64,000 nt of DNA, from assembly GCA_965205255.1 (NCBI GenBank), contig OZ242051.1, forward strand, positions 1,488,001-1,552,000, in the 5' to 3' direction. This DNA comes from G965205255 sp965205255. GTDB taxonomy: Bacteria > Pseudomonadota > Gammaproteobacteria > Pseudomonadales > Endozoicomonadaceae. Numbering within the stretch: the first letter of the stretch is position 1; the number at the start of each line of letters is the position of its first letter. Positions 37,779 to 46,477 of this stretch are shown here, one piece after another. The translations under genes were made by a program, and so were the position numbers. The notes under the pieces are model-generated. The model had not been told where the DNA came from and ran no database searches. It saw nothing but the letters and a program-made list of their open reading frames with translations.

Positions 37779-37833
37779 ACATAACAAAAAATTCCAGGTG
37801 ACGCCTACGGCGCAACTTACGCAGGCGTTATGA
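37779..37833 (+). repeat. attC-like site 6
   Basis: 55 bases from ACATAAC to GCGTTATGA with core GACGCCTACGGCGC. It shares CCAGGTGACGCC with the site at 46132. Confidence 0.72.
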
Positions 37834-37923
37834 TGATCAGGCAAGTACAGGCGCACAAATATATAATCATCCTGGATGGTGTTAATCTTTCTCCTGGTGT
37901 TTTATTGACTTATCCAGGAATGT

Positions 37924-39405
37924 ATGGTAAGGTGCGCTCCCTATTATATAGGAGTACCACTAGTGTTTAATCAAAATACGAATGAAAATACGAATCAAAA
38001 CGAAGGAAGTCTTGGTGATTTGCTTGGTGCGGGGGCAAGTAACGAACGCACAATTATGACCCAGGTATCCTACAACATGGGAAACCGGACATTACTATTT
38101 ACACTGCCCATGAAAACTTTTTATGATCAGTCAATGGTTGCAAATGAAAGAGGCTCTAATGGCGAACCTGTAGCCCAGCGACCATTGAATATTCCTCATG
38201 CTACTAAGCTTGCAAAATACATGCTTAAAGGACTTGTGGGAGCAGCTAAATTCCAAAGAGAGCTAAAGCAATTACCTGAATCTCAGTCATTAAAAGAATT
38301 AGAGGAATTTCTAGGAAAACAACCATACGTATCTATGCAGCCAATTGTTTGTAATTTACGCAACATTGATCCAAAGCTTTCGAACCTCAGAGGTCAGAGA
38401 GTTACAGCAGAAGGTACAGGAGAAACTGTAGGTTTTAAAGTTTGGCTGTCTCAGAGTCACATTCTCCATGTAGTTGATGGACAGCATCGCCGTAAAGCAA
38501 TGCAACTTCTTTTTGATTTTTTAAATTCAGCCATAACTTCTCAATCACTTACCAGTAAGGGAAATCTGTTGAAGCCACTGAAAGGTGATCTCTCAGTAGA
38601 AATGATTTCCGCATTACAAGAAGTTATGGAAACTGCAAGTGCTTTTGCAACAGTTCAGCTTGAATGTCATTTAGGATTAGATGTGTACCAAGAACGGCAG
38701 CTATTCCACGACCTTAATAACTTGGGTAAAAAAGTAGAATCCAGTTTAGCACTTCAATTTGATAATTCTAACCCTGTAAATGTCTACATCAAAGAAGTCT
38801 TAATTGACGACGATAGCATTTTACTGTGGGATGTCATTGAAAAAGATATTACTGACTGGCAAGACGATCAAGGAGCTATTACCAGAAAAGATTTGGTAAG
38901 CATTAACGCAAGATTATTCTTAAATAAGACCAATATTAGTGGAGCATTACCAGCGCAAGTAGATCCAAAACGTGAAACTGTTTCTCGATTTTGGTCAAAA
39001 GTCAGTGCTATTGACAGCATTGGTAAACCTGGGGCAAAAATGGCAACTGTTGCAGCGCAACCTGTCATCTTAAAAGCTCTCGCTAAATTAGTTTACGATC
39101 TTGGGTTTGGTAAAAAAGCTGATGCACAACAACTGAACACCTTATTAGAAGGTGTATCATCTATTGACTTCAGCCACGCTAATCCTATGTGGCGTTACTA
39201 CCAACTAGATGAGTCTCAACGCCAAGAAACAGGATTGCAAGCCCTTAAGGAATATTTGCCTTCTGATGATGAAGGCTTTAACCGAGATATTGGTCATTAT
39301 GACATCAATGCAACGACAATGCGTTTTGGTGCAAAGCATAATGATATATTCCCAATTCTTGGCGATATGATCCGCTGGTCTTTGTCTCTTCCAAGCAGAC
39401 ACTGA
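37924..39405 (+). CDS. DndB-like DGQHR-domain protein
   Basis: A 493-residue protein with the defining DGQHRRKAM motif at 185-189 and the following family stretches ECHLGLDVYQERQLFHDLNNLGKKVESSLALQFDNSNPV. DndB is the regulatory partner of the DndACDE phosphorothioation system; DGQHR proteins also occur alone in mobile elements. No dndA, C, D or E gene is in this window. The ATG (37924) has AGGA just upstream; a GTG at 37963 after GGAG is an alternative start that removes 13 residues. The Asn-rich NQNTNENTNQNE segment follows it. Confidence 0.8.
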   Translation: MVRCAPYYIGVPLVFNQNTNENTNQNEGSLGDLLGAGASNERTIMTQVSYNMGNRTLLFTLPMKTFYDQSMVANERGSNGEPVAQRPLNIPHATKLAKYMLKGLVGAAKFQRELKQLPESQSLKELEEFLGKQPYVSMQPIVCNLRNIDPKLSNLRGQRVTAEGTGETVGFKVWLSQSHILHVVDGQHRRKAMQLLFDFLNSAITSQSLTSKGNLLKPLKGDLSVEMISALQEVMETASAFATVQLECHLGLDVYQERQLFHDLNNLGKKVESSLALQFDNSNPVNVYIKEVLIDDDSILLWDVIEKDITDWQDDQGAITRKDLVSINARLFLNKTNISGALPAQVDPKRETVSRFWSKVSAIDSIGKPGAKMATVAAQPVILKALAKLVYDLGFGKKADAQQLNTLLEGVSSIDFSHANPMWRYYQLDESQRQETGLQALKEYLPSDDEGFNRDIGHYDINATTMRFGAKHNDIFPILGDMIRWSLSLPSRH

Positions 39406-39415
39406 GTAATCCGCC

Positions 39416-39472
39416 TCATAACAAAAAAGTCCAGCCGACCGCCTTCGCCGGAGGCTGATTTGGGCATTATGC
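39416..39472 (+). repeat. attC-like site 7
   Basis: 57 bases from TCATAAC to GCATTATGC, inner arms CCGCCTTCGCCGG. The right box has A in place of G. Confidence 0.65.
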
Positions 39473-39496
39473 CCACAAAACAAAGTACAGGAACAA

Positions 39497-39823
39497 ATGA
39501 TGCAAAACTCTTATCAAGAGCACGAAGAAATATCTGATAGAATAAAGGCTGGTGTTGTAGCGCTCCTAAAAGCCGCAGGTGAGGCTAAGGAATCATCAAT
39601 CATGGAGAATGCATCCTTAGACCTTATAGAGGAAGGTTATACCTTTCATAAATATATGGTATACCTATTACCTGAAGATGCTGTATACATTAAAAACAAC
39701 CCTGAATCTCAAGAAATACTCAAGGAGCATATAGTTACTGTCAGCAATGGTAATCTTAAAGACCAAAATGGCGGGCTAATTACTATTAGCTCAAAGGAAA
39801 TTGACTTTGGAGTTAAAATTTAG
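39497..39823 (+). CDS. Small acidic cassette protein of unknown function
   Basis: A 108-residue soluble protein, not recognised. The first half is predicted helical (EISDRIKAGVVALLKAAGEAKESSIME), the second mixed, with YMVYLLPEDAVYI and a closing LITISSKEIDFGVKI strand. A second Met directly follows the first; AGGAA is suitably placed. The gene is the only frame of its cassette (39473-39887). Confidence 0.6.
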   Translation: MMQNSYQEHEEISDRIKAGVVALLKAAGEAKESSIMENASLDLIEEGYTFHKYMVYLLPEDAVYIKNNPESQEILKEHIVTVSNGNLKDQNGGLITISSKEIDFGVKI

Positions 39824-39887
39824 GTATAACAATGAAATCAAGTGCGACAAATTGCTGTGCACTTTGTCGTTTATTTAGGTGTTATAC
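39824..39887 (+). repeat. attC-like site 8
   Basis: 64 bases from GTATAAC to GTTATAC, the outer boxes being perfect reverse complements, with inner arms GTGCGACAAA and TTTGTCG. Among the cleanest sites in the array. Confidence 0.75.
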
Positions 39888-39984
39888 TGCTCTACATGGA
39901 AGTAGTCATGAACAAATGAATAATTATAAAAGCAATCTTTCGCTTAATTTATAAAAAATCAATATCTAAATCAAAGTTAAAAAA

Positions 39985-40527
39985 ATGAATAAAATCAAAC
40001 TACTTTCAATAATCGTCTTCTCTATTTTCCTCACTGGCTGTGCAACTGGTGCAAGAATAGAAAATATGGTTTATTCCGATTCTTCAAATAAAACTTATGC
40101 ACCTGAACTTAAGCAGCAAGTTAGTGTTAATGAAGTTAGAGGTGGTAAAGAAACCAACCCAATGTGGAAATCACAAATCAGCAATGAATCATTTACATTT
40201 GCACTTAAAAGGTCATTGGAAACACAAGGATTATATGCTAATGAAGGAAAATATATTCTAACAGTAGATATCATTGATGTTGATCAACCACTATTTGGCC
40301 CAGATATGACTGTGACTACTCATATTAAATATGAGCTGACTGACAGACAAAGTAATAGCATTTTATTTAAAAAAATGATACTTGCATCTTATACAGCAAC
40401 AATGACCGACGCTATTATCGGAGAAGAGAGGTTGCGCCTTGCCAATGAAGGTTCAGGAAAAGAAAATATCAAAAAATTTCTTTCCGAGCTTGCAAATTTA
40501 AACGTCAAGGATATCTCTATCAACTAA
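39985..40527 (+). CDS. Cassette-encoded lipoprotein
   Basis: A 180-residue protein with a clear lipoprotein signal (MNKIKLLSIIVFSIFLTGC, Cys about 19). The mature part is beta-rich with FALKRSLETQGLYANEGKYILTVDIIDVDQPLFGPDMTVTTHIKYELTD, and IL.KKMILASYTATMTDAIIGEERLRLANEGS near the end; this resembles lipoproteins often carried in Vibrio and relatives' cassette arrays. Function unknown. Its stop overlaps attC-like site 9. Confidence 0.8.
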   Translation: MNKIKLLSIIVFSIFLTGCATGARIENMVYSDSSNKTYAPELKQQVSVNEVRGGKETNPMWKSQISNESFTFALKRSLETQGLYANEGKYILTVDIIDVDQPLFGPDMTVTTHIKYELTDRQSNSILFKKMILASYTATMTDAIIGEERLRLANEGSGKENIKKFLSELANLNVKDISIN

Positions 40528-40590
40528 CAACCCCCGTATCACAAGTAAATCTAGGTGACGCCTATGGCGCACCTGATTTAGACGTTAGCT
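40522..40590 (+). repeat. attC-like site 9
   Basis: 69 bases from AACTAAC to GCT end (GACGTTAGCT), core GGTGACGCCTATGGCGCACC, a good match. Confidence 0.75.
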
Positions 40591-40683
40591 GCTATCAGTC
40601 ATATCTCAAAATTTGATAATATTGAGACAAATTAATATTATTGGGTTAAAGTATTTCAATATTAGTTTTTTTTGAGATAAATT

Positions 40684-42045
40684 ATGTTAAAGAAACCTCC
40701 AATTGTTGCGCTAAACCCAGATGTATTTGAGGAAATATCAAAAAAAAGTCCAGAAAAATTAAGAGATTATATCAGTTATCACAAACCATTAGATGGAAAG
40801 GGGCGCTATTTACCATTTGATGAGTTCAGATACAGAGTAAAAAAAGATTTAGATGTAACGATTGCATGGTCTCTAACAAAACTGTCTAGAAGTAGCCAGT
40901 ATGTAAACTTGTTGCCTGCAGGTGAGCCAACAGGGCTATGCAACCTCATGCTTACGCCTTTAATTCAAAAAACAATCTCATACACTGATCGGAATGCAAC
41001 TACAGCTGTACTGGAGAAGATGAGTAGAAAAATTGGAGAAAAGCAACATTTTGAATATCTTATAAATGATCTTATTGAAGATGAAGCTATTAGTAGTAGT
41101 CAATTGGAAGGAGCGGCTACAACCACTCTTGTAGCAAAAGATATGCTCAAGAGAAAGCGAAAGCCAAGAACTTCAGATGAAAAAATGATTCTTGGAAATT
41201 ATAAAATGATGGGGTTTGCATGGGATAATAGGGACAAGCCTCTAACTATCGATTTCATATGTGAGATGCATAAGCTTGGTGTTAGTGACATTGATGATGA
41301 TGAATATACGCCAGGTGTATTTAGACAAACTGATGATATTGTAGTTGCAGATAATGATGGCCAAATTGTTCATACCCCACCTCCTCATGAAGGGATAAAA
41401 AGACGGTTTAACCTTTTATGTAATTGGATAAATAAATGCCACAACGATGAAGATAACACGGACTACTTTCATCCACTAGTCAAGGCAATTGCGTTACATT
41501 TTGCGATCGGTTTTGAACATCCATTTCGAGATGGGAATGGAAGAGTTGCAAGATCATTGTTTTATTGGTTTATGTTCAAAAACGATTATGCTGCATTTAG
41601 GTATATTGCCATAAGTGTTCTACTAAAAGCGGCTCCTGCAAAATATGGTAAGTCATATTTATACACTGAAACTGATGGTATGGATTTAACATATTTTATT
41701 GAATATCAATGTGACATTATTCATAGAGCAATAAACAAGTTCAAAGATGCATATAAAAAGTCCTTAGATGATATTGAAAGTTTCAATCAATGGATATGGT
41801 CTTCAGGACTTTATAAAAAACTATCTGAAAAACAAAGGGTTGTATTTCAAGTAGCAAAAAGTGGCATAGCTAGCATCTTCACGGCATCAAGTGTAAAAGA
41901 CAATCTTGGTTGCTCGTATAATACTGCTGCAACTGTACTAAATGGATTAGTTGACCTAAACATCTTCGAAAAAAAGAAACATGGTAGAGAATGGCATTTC
42001 CACATGATGGACAAAGATTTTATCCAAAATAATTGGAAAACGTAG
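40684..42045 (+). CDS. Fic-domain protein (probable AMP transferase)
   Basis: A 453-residue protein with the Fic core motif HPFRDGNGR (279-287), where the His is catalytic. An inhibitory-helix motif of the [S/T]xxxE[G/N] type, SSSQLEG (137-143, Glu 142), lies N-terminal to it, so this is an autoinhibited, class II-like Fic. The C-terminal 80 residues look like a winged-helix (VKDNLGCSYNTAATVLNGLVDLNIFEKKKHGREW). Such proteins AMPylate or otherwise modify targets; here the target is unknown. A separate FicA-like antitoxin is not present, which fits intramolecular inhibition. Confidence 0.88.
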   Translation: MLKKPPIVALNPDVFEEISKKSPEKLRDYISYHKPLDGKGRYLPFDEFRYRVKKDLDVTIAWSLTKLSRSSQYVNLLPAGEPTGLCNLMLTPLIQKTISYTDRNATTAVLEKMSRKIGEKQHFEYLINDLIEDEAISSSQLEGAATTTLVAKDMLKRKRKPRTSDEKMILGNYKMMGFAWDNRDKPLTIDFICEMHKLGVSDIDDDEYTPGVFRQTDDIVVADNDGQIVHTPPPHEGIKRRFNLLCNWINKCHNDEDNTDYFHPLVKAIALHFAIGFEHPFRDGNGRVARSLFYWFMFKNDYAAFRYIAISVLLKAAPAKYGKSYLYTETDGMDLTYFIEYQCDIIHRAINKFKDAYKKSLDDIESFNQWIWSSGLYKKLSEKQRVVFQVAKSGIASIFTASSVKDNLGCSYNTAATVLNGLVDLNIFEKKKHGREWHFHMMDKDFIQNNWKT

Positions 42046-42098
42046 CTAACAATAACTTCCAGGGGACGCCTTCGGCGCACCTCAACTTGGCGTTAGCA
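42044..42098 (+). repeat. attC-like site 10
   Basis: 55 bases from AGCTAAC to GCGTTAGCA, core GGGGACGCCTTCGGCGCACC. The most canonical attC of the array. Confidence 0.8.
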
Positions 42099-42117
42099 CT
42101 CAATAATGGTTATCAAA

Positions 42118-42429
42118 ATGAGTAGAAAAAGTCAGCAATTAAATGTATTAGTTACAGCTGAATAATTTGATTTTATATTTTCGTATCAGCTTGCTGAAAA
42201 GCCAGTATTTGAAAAGCTTCTTGCTACTAAAAAACTATTGCAGGTCAAACTGCCTGACTATAAAAGGGTAAACCTTTTATTAACTCTTGAAGAACTTGAT
42301 CATTTGTTGTCAAATATTGCCAGAGAAGCAAATAAAAGGAATGCTTCTCCTGTTAACCAGAATTTACGGGGTAGTTTATTCGGCAAATTGGGTATAAATT
42401 ACAATAGTTATGCTCAATTAATAGGCTAA
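42118..42429 (+). pseudogene. Cassette gene with an in-frame stop at codon 16
   Basis: From ATG 42118, 15 codons (MSRKSQQLNVLVTAE) precede a TAA at 42163-42165; the same frame continues to 42429 with FDFIFSYQLAEKPVFEKLLATKKLLQVKLPDYKRVNLLLTLEELDHLLSNIAREANKRN. The pieces look like one small helical cassette protein of about 100 residues. The other copy (35846) shares the TAA although neighbouring bases differ. Nonsense mutation before duplication is the simplest reading; the function is unknown. Confidence 0.65.
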
Positions 42430-42430
42430 G

Positions 42431-42490
42431 TGCTAACAAGGGTTTGTTGGAGACTGTGCTGTCGCGTAGCCCCAAAGCTTAACATTAGAT
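42431..42490 (+). repeat. attC-like site 11 (degenerate)
   Basis: 60 bases from TGCTAAC to ACATTAGAT; the right box has A in place of G. It resembles the site at 35298 (CCCAAAGCTTA). Confidence 0.6.
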
Positions 42491-42535
42491 TTACACAAAC
42501 ATAGTTCTTCATATCAAAATATGAGTCATATTTAA

Positions 42536-44596
42536 ATGAAAGTAAATGTACTTGGTGATATTCGTGCAGAACAAGATACTAAAATGCTGGAATTATCTTT
42601 CTGGGAGTCTTCGGACTATAAAGCACTCTTAGAGTCATATGACAGACCGATAGTTGTTGGAAGGCGGGGGACGGGAAAAAGTGCAATCGCACACATGCTA
42701 TCTAAACATTGGGTAGCAAAGCCAAAAACCTCCATAATAAAAATAGCTCCAGAAGAAGAGGAAGTAATTGGATTACGTGATATTTTTGAGCTTTTTGGTG
42801 AAAGATATTCACAAATAAAAGCTGGAATAAAAATAGCTTGGCGTTATGCGATATATATGGAAGTAATTGCGGACATATCAAATCATTATAAGTTTAAAAA
42901 ATATATCGATAAAGGATCAATTCGCCATCACTTAACAACATGGGACTCTAAAAGACAAAGCATATCGACAAAGATAAGAAGAAAATTAAAAGGTATTTTA
43001 AATGATGATACAAACCCACAAGCCAGAATTGCAGACCTATCCGATGCTTTAGAGTTAGATTTAGTTGAAGACGTATTGAACAAAGCTTTAGAGAAATCAA
43101 ATGTACAGTATGTAATTTTTGCTGATAAGTTAGATGAAGGTTATAGTCCAGATAACTTGGGTGTGGCAATAGTTGATGGATTTATCCAAACTGTCATCGA
43201 CATTAAATCCAGACTTGGTGAAAAAATAGTTGCCTTTGCATTTATAAGAGATAATATCTATCGAGCAATATCAAAACTTGATCCAGATTTCACCAGAAAT
43301 ATAGAGGGTCAAACCTTAAGAATCCACTGGGATGAATACAATCTTTTTAATCTTGTCTGTAATCGCTTAAGAATCGCATTTAATTCAAAAACAGAAAACA
43401 ATATTCGGGTATGGAATGAATTTTCTGCTAGACAACTCAAAGGAAAAGAGGGTTTTCGAGAAGCACTAAAACGAACCTTATATCGACCTAGAGATATATT
43501 GGCTTTACTTAACGAAGCTTTCTTACGAGCAAACTTAAAAGAAAGAAAAAACATCATCTTAGATGATGTTGAGATTACAGCAAAAACAATATCCGTTAAC
43601 AGACTCAGGGACCTCCATAAAGAATACGAATATATTTTTCCATCTATTGAAGAATTTACCTCATCTTTTCATGGGTCATCTTCAGAGTTTCATTTAGAAC
43701 AAGCAGTAAAATATGTAAATACTGTTTTAAATAAAGATCAATTTACTAGAAATAAGCAACAAGATATTTTTCTTTTTGAGAATGCTAGCCAAGTTTTGCA
43801 ACGCTTGTACAGCGTAGGCTTTATTGGAATGTACAATGAGCAGTCCGCATCATTTGTATTTTGCCACGATGGTAAAGATCCAGATAGGCAATTTAATAGT
43901 GAAGCACGACTTCTTATACACCCTTGTTATTGGTTAGCACTAGCAACTACTCAATCAGAATTAAAGTTAGATCAAGCGGAAGATATAAACGATGAGTATG
44001 ATATTGAGGTAACTTCTGTATCCAAAGAACAAAGAGGTCAACGAATAGAAGCTTTACTGAAAGAAATTTCAATTATCAACGAAGGACATATAGGTGCTTC
44101 AGACTTTGAAACTTGGGTATTCAAATCACTGAAAGTTATTTTCGCTGGCTCAATATGTAATATAGAACTGCATCCAAATAAAAATGGTTTGCAACAACGA
44201 GACATAGTTGGAACCAATTTAGCGGAAACAAAATTCTGGAAGCGTATATTTGAAGATTATAAATCAAGACAAGTTATTTTCGAAATTAAAAATTACAAGG
44301 ACCTTGGTGCTAATGAATATAGACAAGTTCACTCGTATCTTGCTAATGATTATGGGTGTTTTGCTTTCATCGTAACAAGAGACTTAAATAACAATCTTAA
44401 AAAAAACAAAGAATTAAACTGGGCTAAAGAACTATATAACGAGCACAAAAAAGTTGTTATAAAACTATCAGTCAATTTTATTGAAAAGCATTTGCGCAAA
44501 GCAAGAAATCCACAAAAACACGATGCTGTCGATAAAGAATTAAATTCACTACTAGATACATATACAAGGCATTACTTCGCGAATAAGTGCAAATAA
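42536..44596 (+). CDS. P-loop ATPase (Sll1717-like) fused to PD-(D/E)XK-type nuclease
   Basis: A 686-residue protein. Walker A is GRRGTGKS (42-49); YVIFADKLDEGY (about 194-205) has the Walker B-type acidic strand and the LDEG seen in the P-loop Sll1717 family. The middle is helical. The C-terminal part (about 560-630) has a restriction-nuclease-like pattern: LHPNKNGLQQRDIVG (Asp), then VIFEIKNYKDLGANEYRQVHSYLANDYGCFAFIVTR, in which EIK gives the ExK. An ATPase plus a DNA-cleaving domain in one cassette gene fits a single-gene defence system; that role is inference. No close partner gene is present. Confidence 0.75.
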   Translation: MKVNVLGDIRAEQDTKMLELSFWESSDYKALLESYDRPIVVGRRGTGKSAIAHMLSKHWVAKPKTSIIKIAPEEEEVIGLRDIFELFGERYSQIKAGIKIAWRYAIYMEVIADISNHYKFKKYIDKGSIRHHLTTWDSKRQSISTKIRRKLKGILNDDTNPQARIADLSDALELDLVEDVLNKALEKSNVQYVIFADKLDEGYSPDNLGVAIVDGFIQTVIDIKSRLGEKIVAFAFIRDNIYRAISKLDPDFTRNIEGQTLRIHWDEYNLFNLVCNRLRIAFNSKTENNIRVWNEFSARQLKGKEGFREALKRTLYRPRDILALLNEAFLRANLKERKNIILDDVEITAKTISVNRLRDLHKEYEYIFPSIEEFTSSFHGSSSEFHLEQAVKYVNTVLNKDQFTRNKQQDIFLFENASQVLQRLYSVGFIGMYNEQSASFVFCHDGKDPDRQFNSEARLLIHPCYWLALATTQSELKLDQAEDINDEYDIEVTSVSKEQRGQRIEALLKEISIINEGHIGASDFETWVFKSLKVIFAGSICNIELHPNKNGLQQRDIVGTNLAETKFWKRIFEDYKSRQVIFEIKNYKDLGANEYRQVHSYLANDYGCFAFIVTRDLNNNLKKNKELNWAKELYNEHKKVVIKLSVNFIEKHLRKARNPQKHDAVDKELNSLLDTYTRHYFANKCK

Positions 44597-44651
44597 TCTA
44601 ACAGGTGACTATGGTGTCAAACACCATTTTCCCGTTAATAGGGCATTAACC
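44596..44651 (+). repeat. attC-like site 12 (degenerate)
   Basis: 56 bases from ATCTAAC to GCATTAACC with an inner GGTGTCAAACACC hairpin. The right box differs from consensus (A for G), and another GTTAATA at 44633 competes for it, so the edge is uncertain. Confidence 0.5.
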
Positions 44652-44739
44652 CTCCCAAAACCAGCTAAGATCAATCTATTGACTTTACTTAACCCTAAAG
44701 TAAAATTAAGATCAACAAATTAATCTTAGAGTTATTTAT

Positions 44740-46131
44740 ATGTTAACTATATCTGGCAATGAAATAATAAAGCGTCTTTGCTTTGATAATCCTTGGTGGG
44801 AAACCTCCTGTGTTGAATCTAGATACCAAGATTTTCCTAGGAGGTTTTACTTTACTCCTTTCTTTGAATTGGTTAAGGAGTCATCCATAAATAGAGCCGC
44901 TGTCTTAATGGGGCCTAGGCGAGTTGGTAAAACTGTTATGGTTTACCAAACAATTCAAAAATTGCTTGAAGAAGGCGTTAGTCCGACCAGTATTTTATAT
45001 GTTTCTCTGGAAACACCTATATATACAGGTCTTTCGCTTGAACAAATTTTAAATTTTTTTAATGAAAAATTTAAGCATAGAAGAGACAGTAAACTCTATA
45101 TCATTTTTGATGAGATACAATATCTTCCAAACTGGGAAGTTCATTTAAAATCACTTGTTGATTCATATGCATCTCACAAGTATATTGCCACAGGTTCAGC
45201 CGCTGCTGCTCTTAAATTGAAAAGCCGAGAGTCAGGTGCAGGTCGGTTCACAGAATTCTTTCTTCCACCTCTAACATTTGCTGAATACATTTCGTTTATC
45301 AATAAGTCAGATAAACTGGTGCGCGATGACGATGGGTTTTGGGAAGCTTTAGATATAGAAGAACTAAACAAAGAGTTTATAAACTATCTAAACTATGGTG
45401 GTTATCCCGAAGCTGTATTTTCAAAATTGATACAAGAAGACAGCTCTAGATATATAAAGAGTGACATAATTGATAAAGTACTTTTAAGAGACTTACCAAG
45501 CCTTTATGGAATAAATGATGTTCAAGAGTTGAACAAACTTTTTAATGTCATAGCCTACAACACAGGTAATGAAATAACTTTAGAGTCACTGTCTAAATCG
45601 TCAGGTGTTTCAAAAAATACTATAAAAAAATATATTGAATATTTAGAAGCTGCTTTTCTAATAAAGATTATTCATCGTGTAGATATAAGTGCAAAGAAAT
45701 TTAAAAGGGCAACAACATTTAAGGTATATCTTACAAACCCTTCAATGAGGGCAGCTCTTTTTGGTCCTGTTGAGGAAAGCCATGAAGCAATGGGAGCCTT
45801 GACAGAAACAGCAATATTCAGTCAGTGGATACATAATGCTGATATAGAAAACTTACACTATGCTCGTTGGAAGACAGGTGAAGTTGATATTGTTTGGTTA
45901 AATCTTGCAACTCAAAAACCTAACTGGTGCGTTGAAGTAAAGTGGTCTAATTTGCCATGCTCTGATTCTAGAGTTCTAAAGGGGGTTATCGAATTTATAA
46001 AACAGCATAATTTAAATCATGGCGTAGTAACCACAAAAACAATAACACAGGAGCAAATCGTTGATGGTGTTAATCTTCGATATAAGCCTAGTGCTGCTTA
46101 CGCTTATACGGTCGGGGCAAACATATCCTGA
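44740..46131 (+). CDS. AAA+ ATPase with DUF4143 C-terminal domain
   Basis: A 463-residue protein of the AAA_14/DUF4143 type. Walker A GPRRVGKT (58-65), Walker B YIIFDEIQYLPNW, and an arginine-sensor stretch in GSGAGRFTEFFLPPLTFAEYI are clear. A winged-helix-like middle (LESLSKSSGVSKNTIKKYIEYLEAAFLI) follows, and the end GEVDIVWLN plus CVEVKWS resembles the DUF4143 nuclease-like fold. Family roles are uncertain (often linked to mobile elements and restriction islands). It is the last cassette seen before attC-like site 13. Confidence 0.85.
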   Translation: MLTISGNEIIKRLCFDNPWWETSCVESRYQDFPRRFYFTPFFELVKESSINRAAVLMGPRRVGKTVMVYQTIQKLLEEGVSPTSILYVSLETPIYTGLSLEQILNFFNEKFKHRRDSKLYIIFDEIQYLPNWEVHLKSLVDSYASHKYIATGSAAAALKLKSRESGAGRFTEFFLPPLTFAEYISFINKSDKLVRDDDGFWEALDIEELNKEFINYLNYGGYPEAVFSKLIQEDSSRYIKSDIIDKVLLRDLPSLYGINDVQELNKLFNVIAYNTGNEITLESLSKSSGVSKNTIKKYIEYLEAAFLIKIIHRVDISAKKFKRATTFKVYLTNPSMRAALFGPVEESHEAMGALTETAIFSQWIHNADIENLHYARWKTGEVDIVWLNLATQKPNWCVEVKWSNLPCSDSRVLKGVIEFIKQHNLNHGVVTTKTITQEQIVDGVNLRYKPSAAYAYTVGANIS

Positions 46132-46187
46132 GGGCCAAAAAAAAATTCCAGGTGACGCCTTCGGCGCACCTCAATTTGGCGTTATTC
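46132..46187 (+). repeat. attC-like site 13 (left box decayed)
   Basis: The core CCAGGTGACGCCTTCGGCGCACCTCAATTTGGCG and the right box GTTATTC are recognisable, but the left RYYYAAC box has been replaced by an A-rich run (46139-46145). It marks the right end of the array. Confidence 0.6.
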
Positions 46188-46477
46188 ATACGAATTAAGT
46201 TTTAACAAGTTGGTCACCACCTATAGGTAAGAAACCGCATTTAGTTATCGATTTTTTTGAAGCAGTAGAGATAGGTAAGCTTAAAAACCAATAAATGGAA
46301 CAGTTTGGCAATCCTCTCGGGAGCATTATCCTCTCGGGAGCATTACCCACTCAGGATGCAAACATAATATATAACTGACTTCTTATAGAGAACCAGATCC
46401 GACAATAGCGTATAATAAAATAAAACATTAAAAAGCAGATTTTTGTATGAAAAGATATAGCAAAAAGGAGTAATCAT
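46188..46477. other. Right boundary of the cassette array
   Basis: No intact gene. A short frame ending at 46294 reads PHLVIDFFEAVEIGKLKNQ and may be a gene remnant. A tandem duplication of 17 bases (TCCTCTCGGGAGCATTA) lies at 46312-46328 and 46329-46345. The AAGGAG of the next gene is at 46465-46470. Confidence 0.5.

Noticed and set aside
40684..42045. Fic protein as half of a toxin-antitoxin pair
   Set aside because: No small antitoxin gene is adjacent and an inhibitory motif is present within the protein itself.
30318..46477. Integron integrase gene
   Set aside because: I looked for a tyrosine recombinase in and around the array and found none; the only transposase is the IS3-family fragment.
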